From positions 1 to 54,813 of the forward strand of contig JAQUPQ010000029.1 in assembly GCA_028716525.1 (NCBI GenBank): DNA of 54,813 nucleotides. The letters run 5' to 3'. The notes beneath the pieces were generated by a model, which was not told where the DNA came from, searched no databases, and saw only the letters and a program-made list of their open reading frames with translations. The position numbers were made by a program, and so were the translations under genes. This document shows positions 1 to 8,044 of the stretch, one piece after another. Position 1 is the first letter of the stretch; each line of letters starts with the position of its first letter. The DNA is from Terriglobia bacterium (GTDB lineage: Bacteria > Acidobacteriota > Terriglobia > JAIQFV01).

Positions 1-66
1 CAGCACATCTTTCACGCTCGGCGGCAACAAATACACTTGATCCGGACTGTACGGAAGAAATCTCAT
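1..66 (-). mobile_element. 5' end of an IS1182-like transposase gene (cut by window edge)
   Basis: The first 22 codons of a leftward gene are visible, beginning MRFLPYSPDQVYLLPPSVKD. This matches the N-terminus I know from IS1182-type DDE transposases, where an 'LPPS' motif follows a short F-x-P-Y segment. A ribosome site (GGTGAGGAG) lies just upstream of the ATG and a TATAAT-like box about 20 bases further on. The rest of the gene lies outside the window, so it cannot be said whether the element is intact. Family assignment rests on this short N-terminal match only. Confidence 0.6.
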
Positions 67-105
67 GACGGTCTCCTCACCGCCATTATACGCAACTGGC
101 AAGAG

Positions 106-127
106 AAGTTTTCACACAGACTCTGAA
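106..127. other. Candidate terminal inverted end of the IS element
   Basis: The segment around TTTTCACACAGACTCTG lies upstream of the transposase start and resembles terminal sequences of IS1182-type elements as I remember them. The other end of the element is not in the window, so neither the inverted repeat nor a target duplication can be confirmed. Confidence 0.3.
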
Positions 128-269
128 GGGGTTCTCTAAAAATGGAAGATTCCAGGTGACCCCGCAAGAACCGTCCCAACCTCTGTCTCAAGCGGATGGC
201 CCAGGGTTAATGCAGCCCCCGATTGGTGGTGACCCCACACAGCCGGAATCAAACAGTAGGGTAGATCCT

Positions 270-366
270 GTGGAACCCCTTCAGGGTTCGGGGGATTCAA
301 CGAGGATTCCAAACCCAGTCCCCCGCGGGGGACTGGGCTGATGAATGAATCCCTTTCAGGGTTTTG
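270..366. repeat. Palindrome cluster (CCCTTTCAGGG / CCCGCGGGGG type)
   Basis: Three palindromic units follow one another: one at 273-289 (GAACCCCTTCAGGGTTC), a perfect 24-base palindrome at 314-337 built on CCCAGTCC with CCGCGG at its centre, and CCCTTTCAGGG near 351-361. The same unit types recur at 36345-36569. The stretch 67-429 otherwise holds no credible gene. The long open frame on the minus strand across it is low-complexity translation of these palindromes. Confidence 0.6.
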
Positions 367-429
367 GCTAATTCGGGTTGTCAAACCCTTAACTTCGTGC
401 CATTCGTGGCTATCCCTATCGTTAAGTTT

Positions 430-921
430 ATGAAACAACCGATAAGACCTTTGCTTCTCTTGTGCGCATGCTTTGCATTTGGGCCAGGATCCCGCGTAAC
501 TTCCATGCTGGCGGGCGATTGCTTGTATGAGTGCGAGGGCCCGATCTGCTATGATTTTTCGAATAACTCATCAATGTGCTTGGAAATCAGGGCGAAGTGC
601 CAGAACACCTGCTCGAACAAAAGGTCATACGGCGCCATCGCTTATAGCGCCAAAGATAAAGGCGCCGGTTGGTCGTATGGCTGGAATGACCAAAGTAAAG
701 CCCAGAAGGTCGCTCTCGATAACTGCCACGCGCATGGCTCAGCCTGCAAGTCGATAGTTTGGTATTACAATAGCTGCGCCGCTGTGGCCGCAGACGGCAA
801 CATCGTCACTTGGGGAAGAGACTCGACAAAACGAAGGGCGCAACAAACCGCCCTGAGCGAATGCGCTAAAGCCGGCGGCAAAAAGTGCGCTATTGAAGTT
901 TCCCAGTGCTCGCTGAATTAA
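430..921 (+). CDS. Secreted DUF4189-type cysteine-rich protein
   Basis: This 163-residue protein starts at the ATG at 430, which gives a signal peptide (MKQPIRPLLLLCACFAFG); an upstream TTG in frame would bury it. The mature N-terminal part is cysteine-rich (six Cys within about 45 residues). The C-terminal part (YGAIAYS..GAGWSYGWN..KAQKVALDNC..) matches the DUF4189 pattern, in which small aromatic-rich repeats alternate with paired cysteines. Such proteins are exported and probably disulfide-bonded; no biochemical role is established that I know of. The gene stands alone between a palindrome cluster and a convergent hydrolase gene. No strong ribosome site precedes the start, so the exact start is less certain than the family. 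Confidence 0.65.
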   Translation: MKQPIRPLLLLCACFAFGPGSRVTSMLAGDCLYECEGPICYDFSNNSSMCLEIRAKCQNTCSNKRSYGAIAYSAKDKGAGWSYGWNDQSKAQKVALDNCHAHGSACKSIVWYYNSCAAVAADGNIVTWGRDSTKRRAQQTALSECAKAGGKKCAIEVSQCSLN

Positions 922-927
922 GGTTTT

Positions 928-1689
928 TCACCGTCGACCGGCTTTTTGAATGAAGCGATTGAAAATCCGTTGGGAGAGAGAGTCCTTTTCAAATCCCTTC
1001 TCGGGATGCCACTGCGTTCCCATCACGAAATGATTTTTTGACTTCAATTCGACGCCTTCGATGATTCCATCGGGCGCCAAAGCCGTGACCTGAAGTTCCG
1101 CTGCTGCCCGATCGATGGCTTGGTGGTGCGAGCTGTTCACGCGCACGACGGAGTGAGTGCCCACCAACGTTGAAAGAAGCGTTCCTGGCAAAACTTCAAT
1201 CCGGTGCGTGCAAAAGTTCTCAGGATTTGCTTTTGACGGGGCTCGGCGTGATAGCGCGTGCTCCAGCGCTTTGGGCCGCTGGCTGGGAATATCTTGAATG
1301 AGTGTGCCCCCGAGAAAAACATTGAGGGATTGCACCCCGAAACAAATAGCCAGAACCGGCATTTGGCGACGGAAGGCTTCCTCCAGAAGGAGGAAATCGG
1401 TTTTGTCGCGATCCGTGTGCACGTCGCCGCAAGCGGCAATCTTTCGGGCGCCATACCAACTCGGGTCGATATCCGAGCCGCTGCCCGAAAGTACAATGCC
1501 GTCGAGGCGATCAACAAGTTGAGCGATCGCCCCCTTGTCGGGAATCAGCGGAACCATGACGGCGGCGCCGCCCGCAGCGCAGACGGCCTGACTGTAATTG
1601 GATTGCAAATAGAAATGTTTTTGTGACGGATCGAGCCGCATCGAAATTCCGATTAAGGGTCGCCGCGCAGACCGTCGGGTTGATTTCAT
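928..1689 (-). CDS. Peptidase C26 / gamma-glutamyl-GABA hydrolase-like class I amidotransferase
   Basis: The 253-residue product has the class I glutamine-amidotransferase fold seen in PuuD-type hydrolases, which cleave gamma-glutamyl amides. Visible landmarks are PLIGISMR at the N-terminus, the oxyanion region LSGSGSDIDP, the nucleophile Cys116 in ICFGVQSLN, and His228/Glu230 in GTQWHPE, completing the triad at the usual spacing. The start at 1689 is supported by AGGAG a few bases upstream; the longer open frame reads into a GC-rich hairpin and is not credible. It could equally act on another gamma-glutamyl compound, since no polyamine genes are adjacent. Confidence 0.8.
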   Translation of the reverse strand: MKSTRRSARRPLIGISMRLDPSQKHFYLQSNYSQAVCAAGGAAVMVPLIPDKGAIAQLVDRLDGIVLSGSGSDIDPSWYGARKIAACGDVHTDRDKTDFLLLEEAFRRQMPVLAICFGVQSLNVFLGGTLIQDIPSQRPKALEHALSRRAPSKANPENFCTHRIEVLPGTLLSTLVGTHSVVRVNSSHHQAIDRAAAELQVTALAPDGIIEGVELKSKNHFVMGTQWHPEKGFEKDSLSQRIFNRFIQKAGRR

Positions 1690-1760
1690 GAAGTTCTCCT
1701 GTTGGTGATTGTAACCTGTACTGAAAAACTGTGAACTGCTCGAAAAAAGGTGTCGGGTGT

Positions 1761-1808
1761 CCCCGGCCCGTTCCCGGAGCGAAGCGCCGGGGCGGGCAGG
1801 TGCCGGGG
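1761..1808. repeat. GC-rich imperfect hairpin
   Basis: CCCCGGCCCG and CGGGCAGGTGCCGGGG face each other around a short GAAG-containing loop, giving nested self-complementary arms upstream of the amidotransferase-like gene. It may be a degraded REP-like element. Its function is unknown. Confidence 0.4.
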
Positions 1809-1840
1809 AGAATCTTTTGCTCAGAAAACATCCGGAAGGT

Positions 1841-1882
1841 TCTCTGCGCAGCCTCGGCGACCTCAGCGTCTCCGCGGTGAAC
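1841..1882. repeat. 'CTCTGCG..GCGTCTCCGCGGTGAA' word repeat fragment
   Basis: The words CTCTGCG, CCTC, GCGTCTCCGCGG follow one another in the same order and style as the right arm of the hairpin at 15085-15222. The remaining intergenic bases up to 2175 show nothing else I can name. Confidence 0.4.
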
Positions 1883-2175
1883 GGTCGTGCAAAGACCGAA
1901 TCATTTGTTTTCATGCTCCTGAGTGCGACTTGGGTGATAATTTCCTGCACCTTACCCCACCCTTGCTCTCCCGCAAAGCGGGACTCATCCAAGCGTCATT
2001 CGGTTTTCCCCGGACTCACGTCCGGGGCTAAAGATCTGCCGCCCTGACGGGCTTGCGTTGAGACCGTTCCTGAAATTTCTATACCCCGGGATAATCTCCG
2101 GTGTGGCGAAGAGCATGAGTAAATGCCTGATTGATCCACCATGGCGGATAGATCGGAGCGGCTACCAAAGCTCTC

Positions 2176-2517
2176 TCAATCTTTTATTCGTCTGCCGCCA
2201 AACGCATGAATAGTTCGAGTTCCTGCTTTGCACTTACCCCACTGCTCTGAGCCCTTTGGGATATACAACTCATCACCGGGATTCAACACAATTTCTCTTT
2301 CACCCAGATAGGCGGTGTATTCACCGCTTACACAAACCATATATTCGTCAAAGTCATGAGCATGTTTTTTAGAGACGCGGTCCGAGTGGCACTCCCAAAT
2401 AGCAACTTGTGAATCGTCCCTGCCTTGAAAATAATACCCTTCAATGTCATCCGTGTTTTGTTGTGAAGCAGAAATTCTATTCTTGAGATTCTTCATGAAA
2501 TCCGGAAAGTGTTCCAT
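2176..2517 (-). CDS. Single-domain cupin protein
   Basis: This 113-residue protein is a small cupin. The first cupin motif is visible as KKHAHDFDEYMVCVSGEYTAY (His, His, Glu metal ligands) and the second as ELYIPKGSEQWGKC, but the usual final histidine of the second motif seems replaced by Gln or Trp, so the metal site may be altered. GAGAGAGGA precedes the ATG. The substrate cannot be read from the sequence; members of this family range from isomerases to ligand-binding regulators. It lies immediately downstream of plsC on the same strand, 48 bases away, and may be co-transcribed. Confidence 0.65.
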   Translation of the reverse strand: MEHFPDFMKNLKNRISASQQNTDDIEGYYFQGRDDSQVAIWECHSDRVSKKHAHDFDEYMVCVSGEYTAYLGEREIVLNPGDELYIPKGSEQWGKCKAGTRTIHAFGGRRIKD

Positions 2518-2565
2518 GTCGTGTGTCCTCTCTCAAAAAAGGATCGCCCCCATTGTTTTCAGGGT

Positions 2566-3312
2566 CTAATTCTCTTTCATCGGCACAAAATCCTTCACGA
2601 TGATTTCTCGAACACGTTGAGCCAGTTCGTCGACGTTTCTGGCATCGTAATTCGATGTGTCAATCGGGTCGTGCACGATCATGTCCACGCGGCCGGGATG
2701 CAGGTGCCAGGAATTCTTAACCAATACGGCGCGTGTGCCGTTGAGTGTGATCGGAACGATGGGCACGCCGGCGCGAGTGGCCAGCAGAAAACTCCCGCCT
2801 TTAAAATCATGGATTGCCCCGTCCGGGGAGCGCGTTCCTTCGGGAAACACGATGACTGAAATGCCCGCTTTGACTCGCTCTGCGGCCGCGTAAAGGCTCT
2901 TCAGTCCGGACTTCGAACTCGACCGGTCAATCAGAATATGGCCGGAACGGCGCAGATGCCAACCGAGAAAAGGAATCGTCCGGAGCGAATTTTTTGCGAT
3001 GATGCGGCATTGTCCGGGAAGCTTCGCGAAGACGACCGGGATGTCGATATAACTTTGGTGATTAGCGACGAATAAATAAGTCTTGCCGGACTCCAGATTC
3101 TCCAGTCCCCGCACCGTGACCCGCGCCAGCACCGAGCACAACAAAAGTCGGGCCCACACGCGAGCACAAGCATGCTGTACCCGACCGGTTGGATCGAATA
3201 AAGAGGCCACGAACGACAGCGTTCCCATCACCAGCGTGTCGAGATAGATCAGCGGGATGGTGATGATGAGAGAGCGGGTATAGCTGAGTGCGTTATAAAT
3301 TCTTCGGAACAT
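2566..3312 (-). CDS. plsC: 1-acyl-sn-glycerol-3-phosphate acyltransferase
   Basis: The 248-residue product is an acyltransferase of the PlsC family, which adds the second acyl chain to lysophosphatidic acid at the inner membrane to make phosphatidic acid. Membrane segments occupy roughly residues 10-40. The catalytic HX4D motif is NHQSYID (His85, Asp90), the substrate-binding FPEGTRS motif follows at about residue 155, and the later VPITLNGT and FV segments are also typical. I chose the ATG at 3312 because it gives the family's usual N-terminus; the longer frame runs over the divergent polX gene. The two genes are divergent with about 110 bases between their starts. Confidence 0.88.
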   Translation of the reverse strand: MFRRIYNALSYTRSLIITIPLIYLDTLVMGTLSFVASLFDPTGRVQHACARVWARLLLCSVLARVTVRGLENLESGKTYLFVANHQSYIDIPVVFAKLPGQCRIIAKNSLRTIPFLGWHLRRSGHILIDRSSSKSGLKSLYAAAERVKAGISVIVFPEGTRSPDGAIHDFKGGSFLLATRAGVPIVPITLNGTRAVLVKNSWHLHPGRVDMIVHDPIDTSNYDARNVDELAQRVREIIVKDFVPMKEN

Positions 3313-3420
3313 GGGATCGAAAAGTGAGCGCGTGTGGCTGCAAAACCCTAGAATTCTATCGGAGGCGCCGGGGAAACGCAATTTGCAGCGCCTCCTGAAT
3401 TTTGATAAATTGCAAAGACC

Positions 3421-5202
3421 ATGGTCGACAACAAATCCATCGCCGAAGTATTCCATGAAATTGCGGATCTGTTGGAAATCAAGGGCGACAATCCGTTTCG
3501 CATCCGCTCCTACCGAAACGCGGCCATGGTGGTTGAGACCTATCCCGAGAGCTTTGACACTTTGGTGCGTGAGGGTACGACCGATCTTCAAAGCATTTCC
3601 GGCATCGGCGAGGCCATCAGCGGAAAGATCAAAGAGATCGTCGCCAGCGGCGACTGCAAAGCCCACCGCGATTTGTTGAAGCAGGTTCCGGGCTCGTTGC
3701 TCGAAATTATGCAGCTTCAAGGCGTGGGACCGAAGACCACGGCCCTGTTGTGGAAGAAAATGCACGTCAAGACGGTGGAGGATGTCGAAAAACTGGCCAC
3801 CGCGGGGAAGTTACGAAAACTTCCAGGGTTGGGCGAGAAGAGTGAACAGAAGATTCTGGAATCGATCCAGAACCGAAAGAAGTTTTCGGGCCGCCATCTG
3901 TTGAGTCAGGCCGAAGAAGCGGCGGAGGAGATCCTGCGTTATCTGGGAGCCAAACCCGGGGAAAAAGCAACCCGCAAAAGTTCCCGACGAACTGCGGGGG
4001 TGAATTTTTTTGCCGTCCCGGCGGGATCGCTGCGAAGAGCCCGGGAAACCATCGGGGACGTGGATATTTTGGTCACGGGAAAGAAATGCAGTGCCGTGAT
4101 CGATCGCTTTGTGAAATTCCCCGGGGTGGACTCGGTGCTGGCCCATGGTGATACGAAGGGTTCCGTTCGCCTGAAAACGGGCTTGCAGATCGATCTGCGG
4201 GCGGTTGAAGAAAAGAGCCTGGGCGCCGCGCTGCAATATTTTACCGGCTCCAAAGATCATAATGTGGCGCTTCGGACCCGCGCTCAAAAAATGGGATTCA
4301 CCATCAACGAGTACGGCCTGTTTGCCGTCGATCGAAAAGGTGAGAAAGAAAAATGGGTGGCGGGACGCACGGAAGAGGAAATTTACGAAAAGCTGAAGCT
4401 CCAATTCATTCCGCCGGAACTGCGTGAAAACCGCGGAGAAATCGAGGCGGCTGAAAAGAAATCCCTCCCCCGCCTTGTGGAGCTGGAGGACGTTCGCGGC
4501 GATTTGCACATGCATACGACCGAGACGGACGGCACGGCGTCGCTCGGCGAAATGGTGGAAGCCGCGCGGGGACGCGGATTGCAATATATCGCCATCACAG
4601 ACCACACCCAGTCCACTCGCGTGGCCAACGGTATGGATGAGAAACGCCTTGAAAAACAAATTCAAGCCATCGACAAGCTGCAGCGCCAGTTCAACGACAT
4701 TACTGTTTTTAAGGGCACGGAATGCGACATCCTGGCCGATGGACGGTTGGATTTGCCGGATTCCATCCTGGAACAATTGGATGTGGTCGTGGTGTCCATT
4801 CACTCGCACTTTCAACAATCGACCCGGGAAGTCATGGATCGCCTGGAACGCGCTTTCTCGAACCCCCATGTCCGAATATTCGCCCATCCCACGGGACGCC
4901 TCTTGTTCCACCGGCCCGCGTATGCCGTCGATCTCGAAAAACTGTTCGCCTTGGCCAAGAAATACAAGGTCTGCCTGGAACTGAACTCCCAGCCCGAACG
5001 GTTGGATTTGAATGATGTGGCTCTGCGTCGGGCGCCCGAGCTGGGGGTGCCCATCGTCATTTCGACGGATTCCCACGCCACACAACAGCTCGACTATCTG
5101 AAGTTCGGGGTTCGAACGGCACGACGCGGTTGGCTGGAGGCGAAGCATATTGCCAACACTCAACCCATGAAAACGTTCCTGAAAACCATATCGCGACATT
5201 GA
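3421..5202 (+). CDS. polX: Family X DNA polymerase with C-terminal PHP phosphoesterase domain
   Basis: At 593 residues this matches bacterial PolX, a gap-filling repair polymerase with proofreading activity. The N-terminal helix-hairpin-helix region (about 1-160) carries GIGEAISGKIKEI and GVGPKT. The polymerase palm shows GDVDILVTG near residue 212 and QIDLR near 260, holding the three metal-binding aspartates. The PHP domain starts with DLHMHTTETDG near residue 361 and continues with ITDHTQS, VSIHSH, FAHPTGR and ISTDSHA, which supply the metal ligands of the 3'-5' exonuclease and AP-endonuclease activities. The start ATG at 3421 gives the standard N-terminus (IAEVFHEIADLLEI). It is complete. 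Confidence 0.93.
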   Translation: MVDNKSIAEVFHEIADLLEIKGDNPFRIRSYRNAAMVVETYPESFDTLVREGTTDLQSISGIGEAISGKIKEIVASGDCKAHRDLLKQVPGSLLEIMQLQGVGPKTTALLWKKMHVKTVEDVEKLATAGKLRKLPGLGEKSEQKILESIQNRKKFSGRHLLSQAEEAAEEILRYLGAKPGEKATRKSSRRTAGVNFFAVPAGSLRRARETIGDVDILVTGKKCSAVIDRFVKFPGVDSVLAHGDTKGSVRLKTGLQIDLRAVEEKSLGAALQYFTGSKDHNVALRTRAQKMGFTINEYGLFAVDRKGEKEKWVAGRTEEEIYEKLKLQFIPPELRENRGEIEAAEKKSLPRLVELEDVRGDLHMHTTETDGTASLGEMVEAARGRGLQYIAITDHTQSTRVANGMDEKRLEKQIQAIDKLQRQFNDITVFKGTECDILADGRLDLPDSILEQLDVVVVSIHSHFQQSTREVMDRLERAFSNPHVRIFAHPTGRLLFHRPAYAVDLEKLFALAKKYKVCLELNSQPERLDLNDVALRRAPELGVPIVISTDSHATQQLDYLKFGVRTARRGWLEAKHIANTQPMKTFLKTISRH

Positions 5203-5221
5203 TCATCCAATCAGCCGGCGT

Positions 5222-5653
5222 ATGACCAACAACAATGTTTTCACGAGGCGAATGTCGACCGGATGGCGCGTGATGGCACTTTTGTTCGCGGGCATCTTGC
5301 TGTTGTTTGTCTCAAGACCTCTGCTGCGGGCGCAGACACAAGAACCGCAGGAACCGGACGAGAAAGAAGACGATAACAGTTTTGATCCTGTGCGAGCGGC
5401 TAAGGACATTACGGTAGGAGATTTTTATTTCAAGAAGGGAAGCTACGACGCGGCCATTTTGCGGTATCGGGATGCGACCCGCCATAAACCCAATTTCGCG
5501 CTGGCGTATTACAAGTTGGGACAGGCTTACGACAAGAAGCACGACAAAACCAATGCCATCGAAGCCTATAAGAAGTACTTGGAGATTCTGCCGAAGGGGA
5601 GTTATTCCAAGCATTGTCGCGAGCGAATTAAAAAGCTTGGAAAGGAAGCCTGA
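5222..5653 (+). CDS. Exported TPR-repeat protein
   Basis: The 143-residue protein has an N-terminal signal or anchor (about residues 18-37, ALLFAGILLLFVSRPLLRAQ), then an acidic linker, then two tetratricopeptide repeats (GDFYFKKGSYDAAILRYRDAT and ALAYYKLGQAYDKKHDKTNA). The repeats resemble those of BamD/YfiO-like periplasmic proteins, but it is too short to be BamD. It follows polX after 19 bases. A second ATG at 5252 with GAGG just upstream would give a shorter N-terminus with the same signal and is a real alternative start. Partner proteins are unknown. Confidence 0.7.
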   Translation: MTNNNVFTRRMSTGWRVMALLFAGILLLFVSRPLLRAQTQEPQEPDEKEDDNSFDPVRAAKDITVGDFYFKKGSYDAAILRYRDATRHKPNFALAYYKLGQAYDKKHDKTNAIEAYKKYLEILPKGSYSKHCRERIKKLGKEA

Positions 5654-5655
5654 GA

Positions 5656-5724
5656 AAGTGGGGACAGGCACCTACCATCCAATAATCCAGGGGATCGGTG
5701 AACTACCGGTGCCTGTCCCCTTTC
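5656..5724. repeat. REP-like inverted repeat, GGGGACAGGCACC family
   Basis: GGGGACAGGCACC (660-672 within the 5,000s) is perfectly inverted at 5708-5720, with AAAG/CTTT extending the stem. It lies directly after the TPR gene stop. A second member is at 15756-15813. It could work as a transcript-end hairpin, but its repetition with near-identical arms points to a dispersed REP-type element. Confidence 0.65.
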
Positions 5725-5749
5725 TTGCATCGAAAATTCGGAGCAGCCA

Positions 5750-6169
5750 ATGAATTTCCAACCGACATTATATGGATTCATTTTGATCCTGGAACGGGGA
5801 CAGGAAGTGATGTCCTCATTGACACGATTTGCAGAGGAACAAAATATTCGATCGGGATCCATCACGGGAATTGGGGCTGTTGAAAAGACCACAATGGCCT
5901 ACTTCGACCTGACCCAGAAGAAATATTTGCCGCAGGAATTTCCCATTTCCATGGAACTCGTGTCGTTGAGTGGAAACATGGCTTTGTTGAATGGGAAACC
6001 CTTTGTACACTGTCATGCCGTCATCTCGGGTCCCGACCTTGTGGCCCATGCGGGACACCTCATGAAGGCGACCATCTCAATCACCGGAGAGATTTACATC
6101 ACCGTGATGAAGAATGAAATTGTCCGGGGCCCGGACGAATTCAGCACGTTGAATCTAATCAAACTGTGA
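5750..6169 (+). CDS. PPC/DUF296-domain protein
   Basis: The 139-residue product consists of a single PPC (DUF296) domain, a trimeric fold first known from plant AT-hook proteins but in bacteria found alone. Landmarks are the N-terminal beta strand (LYGFILILERGQEV), SGSITGIGAV, and the metal-type histidine cluster PFVHCHAVIS..HAGHL typical of prokaryotic members. GGAGCAGCC precedes the ATG. Bacterial versions lack AT-hooks, so DNA binding should not be assumed; ligand or metal binding is as likely. Confidence 0.8.
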   Translation: MNFQPTLYGFILILERGQEVMSSLTRFAEEQNIRSGSITGIGAVEKTTMAYFDLTQKKYLPQEFPISMELVSLSGNMALLNGKPFVHCHAVISGPDLVAHAGHLMKATISITGEIYITVMKNEIVRGPDEFSTLNLIKL

Positions 6170-6199
6170 CAGTACAGGCTCAGTTGTTGTGAAACCCAG

Positions 6200-7066
6200 A
6201 TGACTCAAATGAAATGGAAAATCAAAAGTTGGGGTAGAACTTGGCTCAGTGTCTGGTTTAGCCTTTTTGCTGCGTGTCTTGCCGCCGTGGCATTCGGACA
6301 AGCTCCGACTGCAACGAGTGTTGCCAAGCCGGCCGCCCCGGTCGACGGCAAGCAGTTGCTCCAGGACATGATCAATGCGCTGGGAGGGCCGGCCTACCTG
6401 GGTGTGAAGAATGTGGTCACGAACGGGCGTATTTATGAAATCCGGGAGGGTCAGACCGTCGGGACAACCGTGTATCGGGACTTTATCGAGTATCCCGACC
6501 GGGTGCGCACCGAGATTGGAGAAAAGCGGGAACTCATTCTGATTAACAACCGCCTCAAGGGCTGGATCGTGGAAAAAGGCGTTACCCGCGACCAGACCGG
6601 ACAAGAGGTTTTGGAATTTCTTAAGACCCAGCAGCACGATTTCGACACTCTGATCCGCTGGCGTATCCAGCGCGAACCTTATGAGGTCAAGGTCGGCGAT
6701 GAGGTCACCATCGACAAAACCAAAACGCGGGAACTGGATTTGGTTTTTCCGGGGGTCGAAACCATCCGGTTGTTTATCGATGAAAATACCAAGCTGCCGG
6801 CCCAGTTTTCATATGAGATGGTTGACACGTCTGCAGTGCCGGCCGCTCCCACGGGCACTCCCGCGGCTCCACCCCCACGGATCACCCAGGATGTAACTCT
6901 CTGGAATTATCATCTCGTAGCCGGGGTGATGGTCCCATTTCATGCTTCCATTGCGCAGAAAGGGAAGAAGGTGGTGGATATCGTGATTGAGGAAGTGAAG
7001 TTCAACACGCGTCTCGACAACACCGTGTTCAGCCAGCCGGAAACGCCCAAGCGGAACAGAAGATGA
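6200..7066 (+). CDS. Secreted LolA-like protein, copy 1 of a tandem pair
   Basis: This 288-residue protein has a signal peptide (WFSLFAACLAAVAFGQA) and a mature part that looks like an outer-membrane lipoprotein-sorting (LolA/LolB-like) beta fold: MINALGGPAYLGVKNVVTNGRIY, DFIEYPDRVRTEIG, and a C-terminal PFHASIAQKGKKV..VKFNTRLDNTVF strand set. It is paralogous to the next gene (the segment ALGGPAYL..V..GR.Y and Y.KYPDR / YPDR is shared). A proline- and alanine-rich loop (VPAAPTGTPAAPPP) interrupts the fold. LolA itself is shorter and shuttles lipoproteins; this longer type is of unknown role. Confidence 0.6.
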   Translation: MTQMKWKIKSWGRTWLSVWFSLFAACLAAVAFGQAPTATSVAKPAAPVDGKQLLQDMINALGGPAYLGVKNVVTNGRIYEIREGQTVGTTVYRDFIEYPDRVRTEIGEKRELILINNRLKGWIVEKGVTRDQTGQEVLEFLKTQQHDFDTLIRWRIQREPYEVKVGDEVTIDKTKTRELDLVFPGVETIRLFIDENTKLPAQFSYEMVDTSAVPAAPTGTPAAPPPRITQDVTLWNYHLVAGVMVPFHASIAQKGKKVVDIVIEEVKFNTRLDNTVFSQPETPKRNRR

Positions 7067-7118
7067 TATCGTTAGAAGAAGTGTTTTTTCCCGGCAAAAG
7101 ACATAAGGAAGAGGTTTC

Positions 7119-7967
7119 ATGACAGGAAAAACAGACACATTTGCTTTGCGTCTCACGGGGAGACAGCGGCTGACTGGAGCGATGATTTTTCGGTCTATCG
7201 GACTGGCGAGCTTGGGCTTGTTGCTCTTATGGTGTGGTCATTCGCGGGCTGCGGCGTCACCGCTTCAGACGCCGAGCGCCAGCGATCCTGAGACGCAGGC
7301 GCGCAAGCTCATCGATCAAGCCATCGAAGCGTTAGGCGGTCCGGCCTATCTGGCGGTGCGCGATGTAACTCTGACCGGGCGTTTTTATCAGATCTATCAC
7401 GGCTCGGCTTCCGCTTCGACGATCTTTGTCGATTACTTCAAGTATCCCGACCGGGAGCGGCAGGAACTCGGCAAGAAAAGAGATGACATTGTCATTCACA
7501 ATGGTGATCAAGGCTGGGACGTCGATTTTCGCGGCGTGCATCCGATGACGCCCGACGACGTGCAAGGCTATCGCCAATCCCTGGAGCTCAGCATCGATCA
7601 CATTCTGCGCTATGAAATCAATTCCAAGAAATATCGCATTTATTATGAAGGCAGCGATATGGTCGAGGGAATCAATTACGACATCCTCACTTTGGAGGAC
7701 GCGCATCGGGAAGCCTTGCATCTCTTATTGAACGCCCGCACCCATCTGCCGGAAGTGCTCCGGTATCGCATCAAAGACCCCAAGAACGGCGGTGTGGACC
7801 ATTTTGAAAGCTGGTGGGCAAATTTTCAGCGCGTGGAAGGGGTGGTGTTTCCATTCCATCGGATTCGAATGCGGAATGGAGAACGTATCGGTGAAACTTT
7901 TGTGAATGACTTGAAATTCAATTCGGGTTTGTCGGATTCCCTGTTTGTTCCCTCCAAAACGAAATAA
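7119..7967 (+). CDS. Secreted LolA-like protein, copy 2 of a tandem pair
   Basis: This 282-residue paralog of the preceding gene shares AIEALGGPAYLAVRDV..GRFYQI, YFKYPDRERQELG and the C-terminal FPFHRIRMRNGERI..NDLKFNSGLSDSLF. A signal segment lies at about residues 25-45 (SIGLASLGLLLLWCGHSRAAA). AAGGAAGAGG precedes the ATG at 7119; an inner ATG at 7182 with GGAG would give a more usual signal-peptide length, so the start is uncertain. The two copies are 52 bases apart and divergent enough that the duplication is old. Confidence 0.6.
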   Translation: MTGKTDTFALRLTGRQRLTGAMIFRSIGLASLGLLLLWCGHSRAAASPLQTPSASDPETQARKLIDQAIEALGGPAYLAVRDVTLTGRFYQIYHGSASASTIFVDYFKYPDRERQELGKKRDDIVIHNGDQGWDVDFRGVHPMTPDDVQGYRQSLELSIDHILRYEINSKKYRIYYEGSDMVEGINYDILTLEDAHREALHLLLNARTHLPEVLRYRIKDPKNGGVDHFESWWANFQRVEGVVFPFHRIRMRNGERIGETFVNDLKFNSGLSDSLFVPSKTK

Positions 7968-7971
7968 AAAT

Positions 7972-8011
7972 GGCCCGGCGGAGCCCTCGAAATTCTGAGC
8001 TCCACCGGACC
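7972..8011. terminator. Hairpin between convergent genes
   Basis: GGCCCGGCGGAGC pairs imperfectly with GCTCCACCGGACC between the ends of the LolA-like gene and the convergent BON gene. No clear T-run follows on either strand, so termination is a guess from position. Confidence 0.35.
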
Positions 8012-8044
8012 ACCAAAAGGCTTATTCAGTGCCAAGTGGAAAGC

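Noticed and set aside
136-438. A 100-codon minus-strand frame at the left end
   Set aside because: It is translation of the palindrome cluster; low complexity and no ribosome site.
3811-5199. A 462-codon frame antisense to polX
   Set aside because: polX is complete and motif-rich on the plus strand; the antisense frame has no family features.
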